This document shows positions 52,991 through 62,264 of a DNA stretch of 64,000 nucleotides, in pieces. This stretch comes from Singulisphaera acidiphila DSM 18658 (GTDB lineage Bacteria > Planctomycetota > Planctomycetia > Isosphaerales > Isosphaeraceae): positions 6,582,744-6,646,743 of the forward strand of contig NC_019892.1 in NCBI RefSeq assembly GCF_000242455.2, written 5' to 3'. The notes below the pieces were generated by a model, which made no database searches, was not told the DNA's origin, and saw only the letters and a program-made list of their open reading frames with translations. Position 1 is the stretch's first letter, and the number at the start of each line of letters is the position of its first letter. The translations under genes were made by a program, and so were the position numbers.

Positions 52991-53491
52991 TCAACTGGTC
53001 GCCGAAGGGCCGCCCAGCCGTTGGACCTGGGATTCCAAGGCGGTGACGCGCCGTTGGAGGCTCCCGATCACGTCCAGCAGTTCCTCACGCTCGCGAGCGG
53101 CCTCGGTCAAGCGGTCATACTCCTCAGCGGCTAGGCGGACGGCCCCTTCGAGTTCCTCGGGTTGCCACGGTTTTTTGAGAAAGCCGAAAATATGGCCTTG
53201 GTTGATCGCAGCGATGATCGACTCAAGGTCGGCGAAGCCTGTAAAGAGCATTCGGACGGCCCGCGGGTACTTCGATTTGACCTTGGCGAGGAGCTCGACC
53301 CCGGTGATCTGGGACATGCGCTGGTCCGACATGACGATGTGGACCTCTTCCTCCTGCATGATCCGGTAGCCTTCCTGGGCGCTGTTCGCCTTCAGGACGC
53401 GAAACTCGCGGCGGAGCAGGTCGTGGACGGAGTCGCACACATTCGGCTCGTCGTCGACGATCAACAAGCAATGTTTGGCGGTCGGTTTCAT
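52991..53491 (-). CDS. single-domain response regulator with coiled-coil tail
   Basis: The 166-residue protein has a receiver domain (LLIVDDEPNVCDSV, HIVMSDQRMSQITG, LKKPWQPEELEG) and a C-terminal helical tail (AAEEYDRLTEAAREREELLDVI). It is closely like the receiver of the next kinase (both have SDQRM and a KPW motif). ATG 53491 is preceded by GGAG at 11 bases. A lack of output domain suggests a phosphate relay or a protein-binding role. Confidence 0.88.
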   Translation of the reverse strand: MKPTAKHCLLIVDDEPNVCDSVHDLLRREFRVLKANSAQEGYRIMQEEEVHIVMSDQRMSQITGVELLAKVKSKYPRAVRMLFTGFADLESIIAAINQGHIFGFLKKPWQPEELEGAVRLAAEEYDRLTEAAREREELLDVIGSLQRRVTALESQVQRLGGPSATS

Positions 53492-53576
53492 GGCAATGAA
53501 CTCCGCGAGTCTTGCTCCACGACTCAGAACGATCAAAAAAAAGAAGTTATAAAAGGGGCTGGCCAGGCCAAGCGAA

Positions 53577-56072
53577 TCAGGATGGATTCAAGGGGAGGTA
53601 GATCCGGAAACAGGTGTCCTCGCCGGGTGGACTCTCAACCTCGATCCGGCCGCCGTGTCCGGTCACGATGCCGTGGCTGATGGAGAGGCCGAGACCTGTC
53701 CCCTCGCCGACCGACTTTGTGGTGAAGAACGGATCGAACAGCTGGGGGAGACTTTCCGCAGGGATCCCTCCTCCGTTATCGGACAACGAGAGGCAGACCA
53801 TGTCTCCATCCCGGGCCGTTGAGAAGCGAATGTGCCCCCCTTCGGTTCGGCCGGTGGCTTCGACTGCCTGGGTTGCATTGATCAGCAGGTTCAGGATCAC
53901 CTGGCTAATCTGGGAAGGGACGCAGGGGATTCGCGGGACGTCGCCATGCTCGACGCTGATTTCGATGTTATGCCGCCGGAGCCGCCCTCGGATCATCTCG
54001 AGTGCGGATTCCAGCATGTCGGGGATGGCGGCCGCCTCCAGTTTGGGAGGCGAGGTTCGCGCCAGCCCGCGCAGGTTCTGGACGATGTTGGCGACCCGCT
54101 GTACCCCTTCCCGGGTTCGGCTCAGCATTCGTCCCAGGTTTTCGCGGACGTAGGGCCAGTCGAGTTCCTCGGCAACTGCTTCGACCTCCTTGACCAAGTC
54201 GGGGGAGGCCAAGGTCATGGGGACCAGGGCGCGCTCGTAGATGGCGATCATCTCCAGAACGCTCTTCATGTCGCGTTCGAGCACCGCCAGGTTGTTGGCG
54301 ACGTAAGCGAGCGGATTGTTGATCTCGTGAGCCACGCCCGCGCTCAGCAAGCCGATCGACGCCAATTTTTCGGATTGGGCCAGCATGGCCCTCATCCGCT
54401 GCCGTTCGGTCTGATCGCGAATGGAGCCGATGAATTGCAGTTCACCGGCTAATTCAATTGCGTTGAGCGACAATTCGAGGGGAAACTCCTCCTCGTTCTT
54501 CCGCCGCCCCTTGAGCTCAACGGTCCTCCCCACGATGCTCGGCTGGCGCGATTCGAGGGCCGCCTCGAATCCCCGATCGTCGAGATTCTTGAACGATTCG
54601 GGCATCAAGAGCGTGATCGGTCGGCCCAGGACCTCGTCCGCCGAATGGCCGAAGATCTTCTCGGCGGCGGGGTTGAACAAGGTGATTCGGCCCTGTCGGT
54701 CGGCCACCACGACCGCGTCGAGACAGCCCTCGGTAAGCTGGCGATAACGAGCCTCCGACGCGGTCAGCGCAAGGTTCTTCTCCTGCATCTCGCGCGCGTT
54801 GCGCATCTGTGACTCCGCGAATTCGCGACGCGTCTCTTCGAGCGCCTTGCGCTCGGTGATATCGCGGATCACGGCCAGAACGGCGCGCTGGTTGTCAAAC
54901 TGGATCGTCGATGTGTTGATGTCAACCGGGATCACCCGGCCATCCTTGGTGCGATGCCGACCTTCGCAGGAGAGATGCCCCTGTTGCATTTGCCGCTCAA
55001 GCCGTTCCTGAAAGCCGGCGGCGAAATCAGGCGAGTCGACGTCGCTCGTATTCATCCGGAGCAGTTCCTCACGCGAGTACCCGAGCATCCGGCTGGCGGC
55101 CGGATTGGCGTCGAGGAGTCGCCCGTCCAGCGCATGGACCCAGATGGCGTCCTCGATCCCCTCGAAGAGGGCGCGGGCACGCCGTTCCGAGGCTACCAAG
55201 GCCGCCTCCGTCCGCTTGCGCTCGGTGATGTCCTGGACCGTGCTACGGATGCCCGTCACCCGGCCCTGCTCATCGCGTTTGAATCGCTCCTCAATCGAGA
55301 CGGTGAGCCGTCGTCCGTCGTGGGCTTCGAAGGTCCGTTCAATGGGCTTGAGAGGGCGGTCGCCACGAACCTTATCGGGAAAACCGCGACGTGCCTGCTC
55401 GCGGAACTCGGGAGCCACGAAGTCGAAGACGGACTTTGCCACGACCTCTTCGCGCACCACGCCGAGCATCTCGCACTCGGTTCGGTTGATGCTGATGATT
55501 CGACCCTCGACGTCCACCTCGTGGTAGCCCACCGGGGCTTCGTCGTAGAGCCGGCGGAATCGCTCCTCGGATTCTCGAAGGGCGACCTCGACCTGTTTCC
55601 GCTCGCTGATGTCGGTGACGAACGCGTAGAAGCCGAGCGCGACGTCGTGCTCGTCCCGATCCAGGTCCACCAATGCCTCGATCGGCACGAGCCGGCCATC
55701 TTTGCGGCGATATTCCTTTTCGTAGCGGGTCGGCTTGCCGGTCGCCTTGACGCTGGCCAGCGTCTCGATCATCGACGGATGCCAGAGCTCGGGGGTCAGG
55801 TCGGCGAGCGTCATCGTCTGGAGCTCCGCCGCGCTATATCCTGTGAGCTCCACAAACGCGCGGTTCACGGAAACGAGTTGACCCTCGAAATCGACGGCTG
55901 CGAACGGCTGTGATGTGCGAGCGAGCAAAGTTCCCAGGCCCCGTGTGAGCTTATCGTTCTCCCCCGAGAATGGCTCGGGCGAGGATGGCGGATCAGCACC
56001 AGCCGTGGCGGCGGCGGTACCTTGGGCATTGGACGCGCCCGTCACAGCGGGGACCTTGGGAGAGGAGTCCAC
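53577..56072 (-). CDS. soluble multi-PAS sensor histidine kinase
   Basis: The protein has four PAS domains in series (about 47-167, 168-292, 295-417 and 440-565), each ending in an ITERK-like helix. They are followed by HisKA (GVAHEINNPLAYVANN, His near 590) and HATPase (LLINATQAVE, DNGGGIP, GTGLGLSIS). No membrane segments are seen. GTG 56072 is preferred (831 residues), with AAGGGA ahead; a TTG at 56141 would add 23 residues over a repeated sequence. It heads the six-gene run, and the PAS domains may bind redox or small-molecule signals. Lack of a receiver fits with the separate regulators downstream. Confidence 0.9.
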   Translation of the reverse strand: MDSSPKVPAVTGASNAQGTAAATAGADPPSSPEPFSGENDKLTRGLGTLLARTSQPFAAVDFEGQLVSVNRAFVELTGYSAAELQTMTLADLTPELWHPSMIETLASVKATGKPTRYEKEYRRKDGRLVPIEALVDLDRDEHDVALGFYAFVTDISERKQVEVALRESEERFRRLYDEAPVGYHEVDVEGRIISINRTECEMLGVVREEVVAKSVFDFVAPEFREQARRGFPDKVRGDRPLKPIERTFEAHDGRRLTVSIEERFKRDEQGRVTGIRSTVQDITERKRTEAALVASERRARALFEGIEDAIWVHALDGRLLDANPAASRMLGYSREELLRMNTSDVDSPDFAAGFQERLERQMQQGHLSCEGRHRTKDGRVIPVDINTSTIQFDNQRAVLAVIRDITERKALEETRREFAESQMRNAREMQEKNLALTASEARYRQLTEGCLDAVVVADRQGRITLFNPAAEKIFGHSADEVLGRPITLLMPESFKNLDDRGFEAALESRQPSIVGRTVELKGRRKNEEEFPLELSLNAIELAGELQFIGSIRDQTERQRMRAMLAQSEKLASIGLLSAGVAHEINNPLAYVANNLAVLERDMKSVLEMIAIYERALVPMTLASPDLVKEVEAVAEELDWPYVRENLGRMLSRTREGVQRVANIVQNLRGLARTSPPKLEAAAIPDMLESALEMIRGRLRRHNIEISVEHGDVPRIPCVPSQISQVILNLLINATQAVEATGRTEGGHIRFSTARDGDMVCLSLSDNGGGIPAESLPQLFDPFFTTKSVGEGTGLGLSISHGIVTGHGGRIEVESPPGEDTCFRIYLPLNPS

Positions 56073-56156
56073 GGAGCAGAGTCCCTTGCGACAAAACTCG
56101 GTCGTGCTCAGGAGCCCACGGAGGAGAGTCCCTTGCGACAAAACTCGGTTGTGTTC
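56071..56156. repeat. tandem duplication at the start of the PAS kinase gene
   Basis: Two 39-base copies (56071-56109 and 56118-56156) agree at 36 positions and are offset by 47 bp. On the minus strand each carries an AAGGGA plus a GTG. The outer copy gives only GTG-GGC-TCC-TGA, while the inner copy begins the kinase frame. Confidence 0.7.
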
Positions 56157-56358
56157 GATTCATTGAGTATAGCCCGTTGGATTGCCCGTTGGTCCACGCC
56201 TTTCATTGCTTTTTTTCCAAATCGAACAGAGGCCGGACCACCCCTTGCCGCTTCGAGGAGGTCTTGACCGATCCCTACGCTCCACTCCAGGATACAGAAA
56301 GGAGAGGGTCGGGCCGGGGGGCCGGGCTAAAACACTCGATCGGGAGCCGGGACCGGAT

Positions 56359-56724
56359 ATGCCCGCGTTCACTCACCACGTTTTCGTTTGCGGCAACGTC
56401 CGCGCGGCCGGACACAAACGCGGGTGCTGCGATCCCGAGGGGACGCAAGCCCTCCGCGACGCCTTCAAAAAAGAGCTCAAGAAAGGGGGCTTCGGCCCCC
56501 TGGCACGAGCCAATCAGGCGGGTTGCCTGGAACAGTGCGAGCATGGACCCACAGTCGTGATCTATCCCCAAGGGATCTGGTACGGTCATGTCACGGTCGA
56601 TGACGTTCCGCGGATCGTCACGAAGACGTTGATTGGCGGCGAGATTCTCAACGACCTCTTGATCGCGGATTCCTGTTTGAACAATCCTGATTGTCCTCAT
56701 CGCCGGCCTGAGAAGAAAGGATGA
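56359..56724 (+). CDS. thioredoxin-like [2Fe-2S] ferredoxin
   Basis: The 121-residue protein starts HHVFVCGNVR, with later RGCCDPEGTQALRDAF, NQAGCLEQCEHGPTVVIYPQG and WYGHVTVDDV. This is the pattern of thioredoxin-like [2Fe-2S] ferredoxins; ligands should be the early Cys and the GCLEQC pair. The final SCLNNPDC segment is an extra cysteine pair. Its stop overlaps the panC start as ATGA, so it is in the panC-panD operon, although a role in pantothenate synthesis is not known. Confidence 0.85.
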   Translation: MPAFTHHVFVCGNVRAAGHKRGCCDPEGTQALRDAFKKELKKGGFGPLARANQAGCLEQCEHGPTVVIYPQGIWYGHVTVDDVPRIVTKTLIGGEILNDLLIADSCLNNPDCPHRRPEKKG

Positions 56725-57590
56725 GACGCGACGTGATTCCTTGGGTCGAGAGCATCGAAGCGGTGCGCCAAGCGGTCGACGAAGCCCGGGCGCGGGGCCT
56801 GACGATCGGCCTGGTCCCGACGATGGGGGCGTTGCACGAAGGTCACGTCCATCTGATCGAACGCTGCCGTGCGGAAGCGGATTTTGTCGTCGTTTCCATT
56901 TTCGTCAATCCCACCCAGTTTGGGCCGTCCGAGGATTTTACGCGCTATCCCAGGACGCCCGAACTCGATCGCGACCGCGCTGCGGCCGGCGGGGCCGACC
57001 TGATCTTCGCGCCGACGGCCGAGGCGATGTATCCCCATGGTCAGGAATCGACTTGCATCGATGTCCTTCCCTTTTCGGGGATCTTTGAGGGGGCGATTCG
57101 CCCCGGCCATTTCCGGGGTGTGGCCACCGTTGTTCTGAAGCTGTTTTCGATCGTCGGTCCGGACCTCGCCTGTTTTGGGAAGAAGGATTTTCAGCAGCAG
57201 TGTGTCATTCGGCGGATGGCCGAGGATCTCAATCTTCGGCTTTCAATCCAGATCGTCGAGACGGTCCGCGAGCCGGACGGCCTGGCCCTGAGTAGTCGCA
57301 ACCGCTATCTCGATCCCGATCAGCGTCGCGGTGCGTTGGTTCTTCGGCGGGCGCTCGAAAACGCTCGAACCGCCGTGGCGGGGGGCGTTCGTGACGCCGA
57401 GCGGGTTCGACAGATTCTTCATGATACGATAAACTCAGAACCGATGGCGCAGCTTGACTATGCCGAGGTTGTCGACGCGGAGACGCTCGGTGTGCTGACT
57501 GTGTTGGGAGCGGACCGAACCGCAGTCGCCTTGCTGGCGGTCAGGTTCGGTGCGACTCGACTGATCGACAATGCCTTCTTGCCGGAATGA
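56721..57590 (+). CDS. panC: pantothenate synthetase
   Basis: The 289-residue protein has the PanC signatures: GLVPTMGALHEGHVHLI, VVSIFVNPTQFGPSEDF, the ATP-binding GKKDFQQQCVIRRM and SSRNRYLDPDQR. It condenses pantoate and beta-alanine using ATP. panD follows seven bases later, so both halves of the route to pantothenate are made together. The start overlaps the ferredoxin stop. Confidence 0.96.
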   Translation: MRRDVIPWVESIEAVRQAVDEARARGLTIGLVPTMGALHEGHVHLIERCRAEADFVVVSIFVNPTQFGPSEDFTRYPRTPELDRDRAAAGGADLIFAPTAEAMYPHGQESTCIDVLPFSGIFEGAIRPGHFRGVATVVLKLFSIVGPDLACFGKKDFQQQCVIRRMAEDLNLRLSIQIVETVREPDGLALSSRNRYLDPDQRRGALVLRRALENARTAVAGGVRDAERVRQILHDTINSEPMAQLDYAEVVDAETLGVLTVLGADRTAVALLAVRFGATRLIDNAFLPE

Positions 57591-57597
57591 CGATAGG

Positions 57598-57987
57598 ATG
57601 CGGATCAAAGTCCTCAAGTGCAAGCTTCATCTCGCCACAGTCACTCGGAACGACCTCCACTACCATGGTAGCCTCACGATCGATCCTGACCTGATGAACG
57701 CGGTCGGGCTCCTTCCTTATGAGGCGATCCTGGTGAGTAACGTGGCCACCGGGCTGAGGGCCGAGACCTACGTTTTGCCTGGCACGCCAGGCAAGGGGCA
57801 GATCGAGCTCAACGGCGCGATGGCTCGCCTGGGCGCCGTGGGCGATCAAATCATTATCATGGCATTCGTCGATCTCGAGCCGGGAGAGATCGACGGCCAT
57901 CAACCCCGGGTCGCCACGCTCGATGCCGGCAACCGCATCCTCGAGCATATTGATTACCCGCCGATCAAGTACAACGATCGCGCCTGA
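57598..57987 (+). CDS. panD: aspartate 1-decarboxylase
   Basis: This 129-residue protein is PanD. It has Lys9, Arg and Tyr22 in KCKLHLATVTRNDLHY, and the self-cleavage site Gly24-Ser25 that creates the pyruvoyl group (HGSLTID), followed by NGAMARLGAVGDQIIIMAF. It makes beta-alanine for PanC. The ribosome binding site is poor (TAGG is very close), so translation may depend on coupling to panC. Confidence 0.95.
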   Translation: MRIKVLKCKLHLATVTRNDLHYHGSLTIDPDLMNAVGLLPYEAILVSNVATGLRAETYVLPGTPGKGQIELNGAMARLGAVGDQIIIMAFVDLEPGEIDGHQPRVATLDAGNRILEHIDYPPIKYNDRA

Positions 57988-58015
57988 TCGCCTTGCCCCG
58001 TTTCCGGGAGGACGC

Positions 58016-58861
58016 ATGCGGCAAATCCTCTTCACGATCCCTATTTTCGGCGTCCCGATCTTCGGCTACGGGACCATGCTGTTCCTCGCCTTCATCGGCT
58101 CGACCCAACTTGCGGCCTGGCGTGCCAGGCGCGAGAAGCTCGACCCGGAGTTGCTCTACGACTTGGCCCTCTGGGTCTTCATTGGCGGGCTGGTGGGTGC
58201 CCGCCTGTTTTACGTGATCCAGTACTGGGGAGACCGGATCCGCACGGTGGGCGACATCTTCCGGATCTGGGAAGGGGGGATCGTCCTCTACGGAAGTATC
58301 ATGGGAGGAACCGCCGCGTTTTTCTTCTACCGATTCCTCCGGCCGTTTCCGCTGCGCCCGTTGCTCGACGTCGTCGCTCCCTCGCTGGCACTTGGGGTGG
58401 CCTTGGGGAGGTTTGGCTGCTTCCTCAACGGTTGCTGCTATGGTGATTTTTGCGATTTACCGGTCGGGGTGGCGTTCCCGAAGAATTCGCCGCCGTGGAA
58501 CGCGCAGGTGGTCAGCCGCTTGATCGATGCGAAGGCGCACTGGTCGCTTCCCGTCCATCCAACCCAGATTTACTCCTCGCTCGATGGTCTGATTCTCCTG
58601 CTACTACTTACGGCTTACTACCCATTGCGACGCCGTGACGGCGAGGTGATGGCCCTCCTGATGGTGACCTACCCGATCAGCCGGTTCTTGATTGAGTACC
58701 TCCGCAACGACGAAGGGGCCATTTTCGCGGGCTTGACGATCTCGCAGAACATCAGCGTGCTGCTGTTCGCCTGGGGTCTGCTTTACTGGAACTACCTGAG
58801 AAGACTGCCGGAAGGGCGCTACGCCGATCAGAAGGCCGAACCGGTCCTTGTAGCGAAGTAA
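58016..58861 (+). CDS. lgt: prolipoprotein diacylglyceryl transferase
   Basis: The 281-residue inner membrane protein has about seven segments and the Lgt signatures: the first loop GARLFYVIQYW, GGIVLYGSIMGG, and GRFGCFLNGCCYGD, then HPTQIYSSLDGL and YPISRFLIEYLRNDE. It adds diacylglycerol to the lipobox cysteine of lipoproteins such as the Sco protein at 248-1234. CGGGAGGA precedes ATG 58016. It is probably part of the panC-panD unit. Confidence 0.95.
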   Translation: MRQILFTIPIFGVPIFGYGTMLFLAFIGSTQLAAWRARREKLDPELLYDLALWVFIGGLVGARLFYVIQYWGDRIRTVGDIFRIWEGGIVLYGSIMGGTAAFFFYRFLRPFPLRPLLDVVAPSLALGVALGRFGCFLNGCCYGDFCDLPVGVAFPKNSPPWNAQVVSRLIDAKAHWSLPVHPTQIYSSLDGLILLLLLTAYYPLRRRDGEVMALLMVTYPISRFLIEYLRNDEGAIFAGLTISQNISVLLFAWGLLYWNYLRRLPEGRYADQKAEPVLVAK

Positions 58862-58975
58862 TTCCGCCCTTGGGAACCCGCATGTTGCCGCCCCAGCGTG
58901 GCGGCAACATGTTCTCAATTGAGTTCCTCCCGACCCCGAAGGATTTTGCCCCTCGGAATGTGGCGCGGGCCTCTC

Positions 58976-59974
58976 TCAGGGAACGGGGAGATGGTCGAGG
59001 ATCCGGCCGAGGAGATCGTCGGGCGAGAGCCCTTCGGCGTCAGCCTCATAGCTGGCGATGATCCGGTGCCGGAGGACGTCGCGGGTCAGGCTTTTCACGT
59101 CGTGCGGGGTCACATAGTCTCGCCCCGACAGCAGCGCGTGACCCTTCGAGGCGCGGACCAGGGCGATCGTGGCCCTTGGGCTGGCCCCGAGTTCGAGCAG
59201 AGGCTCGAGGTCGAGCCCGTAGCGAGCCGGTTCACGGGTCGCTCGGACGAGGTCGACCACGTATTCCTTGATCGCGGGGGCAACCCGGACCGAAGTCGCC
59301 AACGCTCGGAAGCGAAGCACATCCCGGGGCCCGAACAAGGGAAGCGGGTCGTCCGTGCCGGACTCGGGACGAGGACGTTCGGTGACGCTCGGCAAGTCGA
59401 GCATCGCCAATTCCGCCGCCCGATCGGGGTAGCCCACCGTCAGCTTCATCAGGAACCGGTCGAGCTGCGCTTCCGGGAGGGGATACGTCCCCTCGTGCTC
59501 GATCGGGTTCTGCGTCGCGAGCACCCAGAAGGTCTCGGGCAGGACGACGGTTTCGTCGCCGACGGTGACCTGTCCTTCTTGCATCGCTTCGAGCAGAGCG
59601 CTCTGGACCTTGGCAGGAGCGCGGTTGATTTCATCGGCGAGCAAGACGCTCGTCACGATGGGCCCTGGTCGGACGTCGAACGTACCGGTCGCCGGCCGGT
59701 AGATTTGGGTTCCGGTGAGGTCGGCGGGAAGCAGGTCAGGCGTAAATTGAATGCGGCGGAACGGAAGATCGAGGGCACGAGCCAGCGCTCGCACGGCGCG
59801 GGTCTTTGCCAGACCGGGGACGCCCTCGATCAGGACGTGCCCACCGATGAGTAGGGAAATCACCAGCCGCTCGAGCAGTGTTCGCTGCCCGACCACGACG
59901 GCTTCCAGTCGCTCGATGAGATCAGAAAGTCCGCGTTCGGCATCGGCGAGAGAGAGGGGATCAACAGCGGGCAT
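58976..59974 (-). CDS. MoxR-family AAA+ ATPase
   Basis: The 332-residue protein has the MoxR pattern: VVVGQRTLLERLVISLL, Walker A GVPGLAKT, Walker B LLADEINRAPAKVQSALLEAM, sensor-1 FWVLATQNPIEHEGTYPLPEAQLDRF and the C-terminal ASPRATIALVRASKGHAL. MoxR ATPases usually act with VWA proteins to assemble complexes. No DUF58 or VWA gene adjoins it here, but the window's next minus gene is an FHA protein. Confidence 0.93.
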   Translation of the reverse strand: MPAVDPLSLADAERGLSDLIERLEAVVVGQRTLLERLVISLLIGGHVLIEGVPGLAKTRAVRALARALDLPFRRIQFTPDLLPADLTGTQIYRPATGTFDVRPGPIVTSVLLADEINRAPAKVQSALLEAMQEGQVTVGDETVVLPETFWVLATQNPIEHEGTYPLPEAQLDRFLMKLTVGYPDRAAELAMLDLPSVTERPRPESGTDDPLPLFGPRDVLRFRALATSVRVAPAIKEYVVDLVRATREPARYGLDLEPLLELGASPRATIALVRASKGHALLSGRDYVTPHDVKSLTRDVLRHRIIASYEADAEGLSPDDLLGRILDHLPVP

Positions 59975-60081
59975 GAAACGGTGATCCCCGAAAGAGCTCT
60001 GAAGGGAAGCGCGTCTTATCCCTAAACAAGGCGCGCCGGGGTGATCAGGTTATCGTGAAGACTCAGCGACGAGTCTCAGAT

Positions 60082-61071
60082 TTACTTTGAGCTGCGTCGC
60101 TTGTCCATCAGCTTGCGGAGAATTTCCGATGCCGCGTCGCTGGTGTCCTTATAGGACTGCTTGGCGGGCGCTTCGGGCTCTTTCGCCTTTTTCACATAAA
60201 AGGGATTCGACTCATCGACGTACTCGTCGACAAGTTCCTCTTCGGACGATTCCGCGTCGTCATCCGACGTCTCATCCCCATCCGCAAACTCATCGACGTC
60301 GCCTAGCCCCTCGGGGAGCCGTTCGTATTCCACGTCGTCGAGATCGTTTGTTGCGGCAGCCGGAACCGGAGGAGGAGTGGGAGCTTTCGCCGGAGTTGGA
60401 GCGGCTACCGGGGCCTTCGGTGCCGGGGTTGGAGCCGCCACTGGGGCTTTCGCTGCCGGGGTTGGAGCTGCCACTGGGGCTTTCGCTGCCGGGGTTGGAG
60501 CCGCAGCCACCGGGGCTGGTGCGGGAGCCGCCGCCGCAGCGGGGGGAGCAGGCTTTGAGGGGGCCGGGGGGATCGGCTTGGGCGAGGCCCCATCTTTGAA
60601 AGCCGTGATCGTGATCGTCTCGCCGCCGTAGACGCCGGAGGGACGTTCTGGGGGAGGGTTGTTGTTGTCGGCGACCAGCCACGACTCAATCTCGTCATGA
60701 GAAACGTCGTCGGGCGAAGCTGCTTTGGGGTGCGTCTTGGCGGGGGCGACTGCGATCGGAGCGGCGGCCGTCGGCACATCCTCGATCGAAATCGCAAAGG
60801 TGAGCTGCCCGATCTGAACGAGGTCCCGATCCTTCAGCGTGTACGGCTCGGTCAACGCTTTTCCGTTGACCAACGTGCCGTTGCGGCTCCCCAGGTCCCT
60901 CAGCACGACCTTGTCAGCCGTCACGCTGAATTCCGCATGTTCACGGCTGACTTGTTCGCTGTTGGGACGCAGATGGCACGTCTCGCCACGGCCGATTTTG
61001 AAGATCGGACCCGCCAGGGGAATCACCTTCCCCTCAGGTTTGCCCTGCACCACGATGAGCTGCACTTTCAT
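60082..61071 (-). CDS. FHA domain protein with Ala/Pro repeat linker
   Basis: The 329-residue protein has an N-terminal FHA domain (IGRGETCHLRPNSEQVSREHAEF, LRDLGSRNGTLVNG) that binds phosphothreonine peptides. A low-complexity Ala/Pro/Lys linker (about 165-255) with AAPTPAAKAPV units follows, then an acidic Asp/Glu stretch and a basic tail. ATG 61071 is chosen with AGGGACGG ahead. It is likely a docking protein for Ser/Thr kinase signalling. The kinase partner is not in the window. Confidence 0.85.
   Translation of the reverse strand: MKVQLIVVQGKPEGKVIPLAGPIFKIGRGETCHLRPNSEQVSREHAEFSVTADKVVLRDLGSRNGTLVNGKALTEPYTLKDRDLVQIGQLTFAISIEDVPTAAAPIAVAPAKTHPKAASPDDVSHDEIESWLVADNNNPPPERPSGVYGGETITITAFKDGASPKPIPPAPSKPAPPAAAAAPAPAPVAAAPTPAAKAPVAAPTPAAKAPVAAPTPAPKAPVAAPTPAKAPTPPPVPAAATNDLDDVEYERLPEGLGDVDEFADGDETSDDDAESSEEELVDEYVDESNPFYVKKAKEPEAPAKQSYKDTSDAASEILRKLMDKRRSSK
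60399..60497 (-). repeat. 33-bp tandem repeats in the FHA protein linker
   Basis: Three units of 33 bp at 60399-60431, 60432-60464 and 60465-60497 encode 11-residue blocks of the type AAPTPAxKAPV. Partial units lie on both sides. The second and third are nearly identical at DNA level, suggesting recent slippage. Confidence 0.7.
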
Positions 61072-61507
61072 GGATACCGTCCCTACCTTTTGAATTCCAA
61101 GGCGACTGGTTCCGGGGCGAATCGCATCGGGGAGAGACCCTCTAACTCCCAAGCATGGACGGAAGAAACTGATTAAATGATAAGGAAGGCTAAGCAAAAC
61201 CGAGCGAATGAGCCGGCTAATCCGGGCGGGCGGATGATTTTTTCATCATAGCCGCAACGACGGACGTCCAACAACGACCGATTACGAAACCTCGAGGAAT
61301 GTGGAGTTCTGGCCTCCACCGCACGATGAGTGAATGAATGATGGATGCTGGGATCGTGACGGTCATTGAGGTTGGACAACCTGAATTCTAGCGTGATATC
61401 ACCGACTTCCAAGATACTAGTAGACCGGCTCGCATCAATTTCTCCATCGGTCGGTTCGGGCCGTGAGATCACACTTTTTCCCAACGAACAGAACGAATGC
61501 TGATGCA
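61072..61507. other. intergenic region without a recognised gene
   Basis: These 436 bases lie between the lipoate ligase-like gene end and the FHA gene start, both on the minus strand. It probably holds the FHA gene promoter. The small open frames look spurious. Confidence 0.4.
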
Positions 61508-62254
61508 TCAGCGGCGACGGTTCCAAGCCGTGGTGCGGTACACCTGCTCTGCGAGATCTCGGGCATGTTGTCGATTGGCGGCACTGACGGCAATGCTCTC
61601 GGGCTGGAGGCCAAGGGCGATCGGCAGGGTCTCGCGAAGTCGGTCCGACCAGCCTTTTTTCTCGGTCGGCGCGCCGGCGAGATCGGCGGCACCGGGGAGC
61701 TCTGGGGTCGTTGGCGAGTGGGCGAGGAGGATGGAGCCGTGCTGGAGGACTGCCCCCGCGCGGCGGCGCTGAGCGCTGCCGACGACCTTCGAGCCGGTGA
61801 GGACGAGGTCCTCGGCGTCACGGTCCTGGAAGCAAAGAAAGGGGCGATCGTGGGCTTCGGGCGCGGCGGTTTGGCCACGCCTTTTCACCGGGATCCCCTG
61901 GGCGAGAAAGGTCTGGGCGATCGCAGCGTGGACTTCGTGGTAGAGCGTGCCTCCCCGTCGGGCGCTGGGATGGCTCACGGGAAGGACGAGGGCGTAGGTG
62001 ACCTCATGGTGATGCCAGATGGCCCCGCCGCCCGTCGGTCGCCTCACGATCGCCACATGGCCCCAACGCGGGTCCGACTCCGCTTGGCTGATGCTCTGGA
62101 AATACCCGAGGCTCAAAGTCGGCTCGGTCCATTCGTAGGTCCGGAAGAAGGCGAGCCCCGGCGACTCAGCCGCAGCATCCAGCAACGCCTCGTCGAGGGC
62201 CATGTTTTCCGGCCCATCCGCTCTCTCATGTGGCAATATTTTGCAAACAAGCAT
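61508..62254 (-). CDS. lipoate-protein ligase A family protein
   Basis: The 248-residue protein has the LplA/BPL catalytic fold: NMALDEALLDAAAES, SLGYFQSISQAESDP, the binding loop VRRPTGGGAIWHHHEVTYAL, and the central Lys in LTGSKVVGSAQRRRAGAVLQHGSIL. It transfers lipoyl or octanoyl groups to proteins such as GcvH. It lies 0.5 kb from glycine dehydrogenase subunit 2 on the same strand, which fits a role in the glycine cleavage system. The start has no strong ribosome binding site. Confidence 0.85.
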   Translation of the reverse strand: MLVCKILPHERADGPENMALDEALLDAAAESPGLAFFRTYEWTEPTLSLGYFQSISQAESDPRWGHVAIVRRPTGGGAIWHHHEVTYALVLPVSHPSARRGGTLYHEVHAAIAQTFLAQGIPVKRRGQTAAPEAHDRPFLCFQDRDAEDLVLTGSKVVGSAQRRRAGAVLQHGSILLAHSPTTPELPGAADLAGAPTEKKGWSDRLRETLPIALGLQPESIAVSAANRQHARDLAEQVYRTTAWNRRR

Positions 62255-62264
62255 GAATCGTCGC

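Noticed and set aside
60399..60497. Tandem repeats as a possible CRISPR or other array
   Set aside because: The 33-bp units have no spacers, keep the reading frame, and encode the Ala/Pro linker of the FHA protein.
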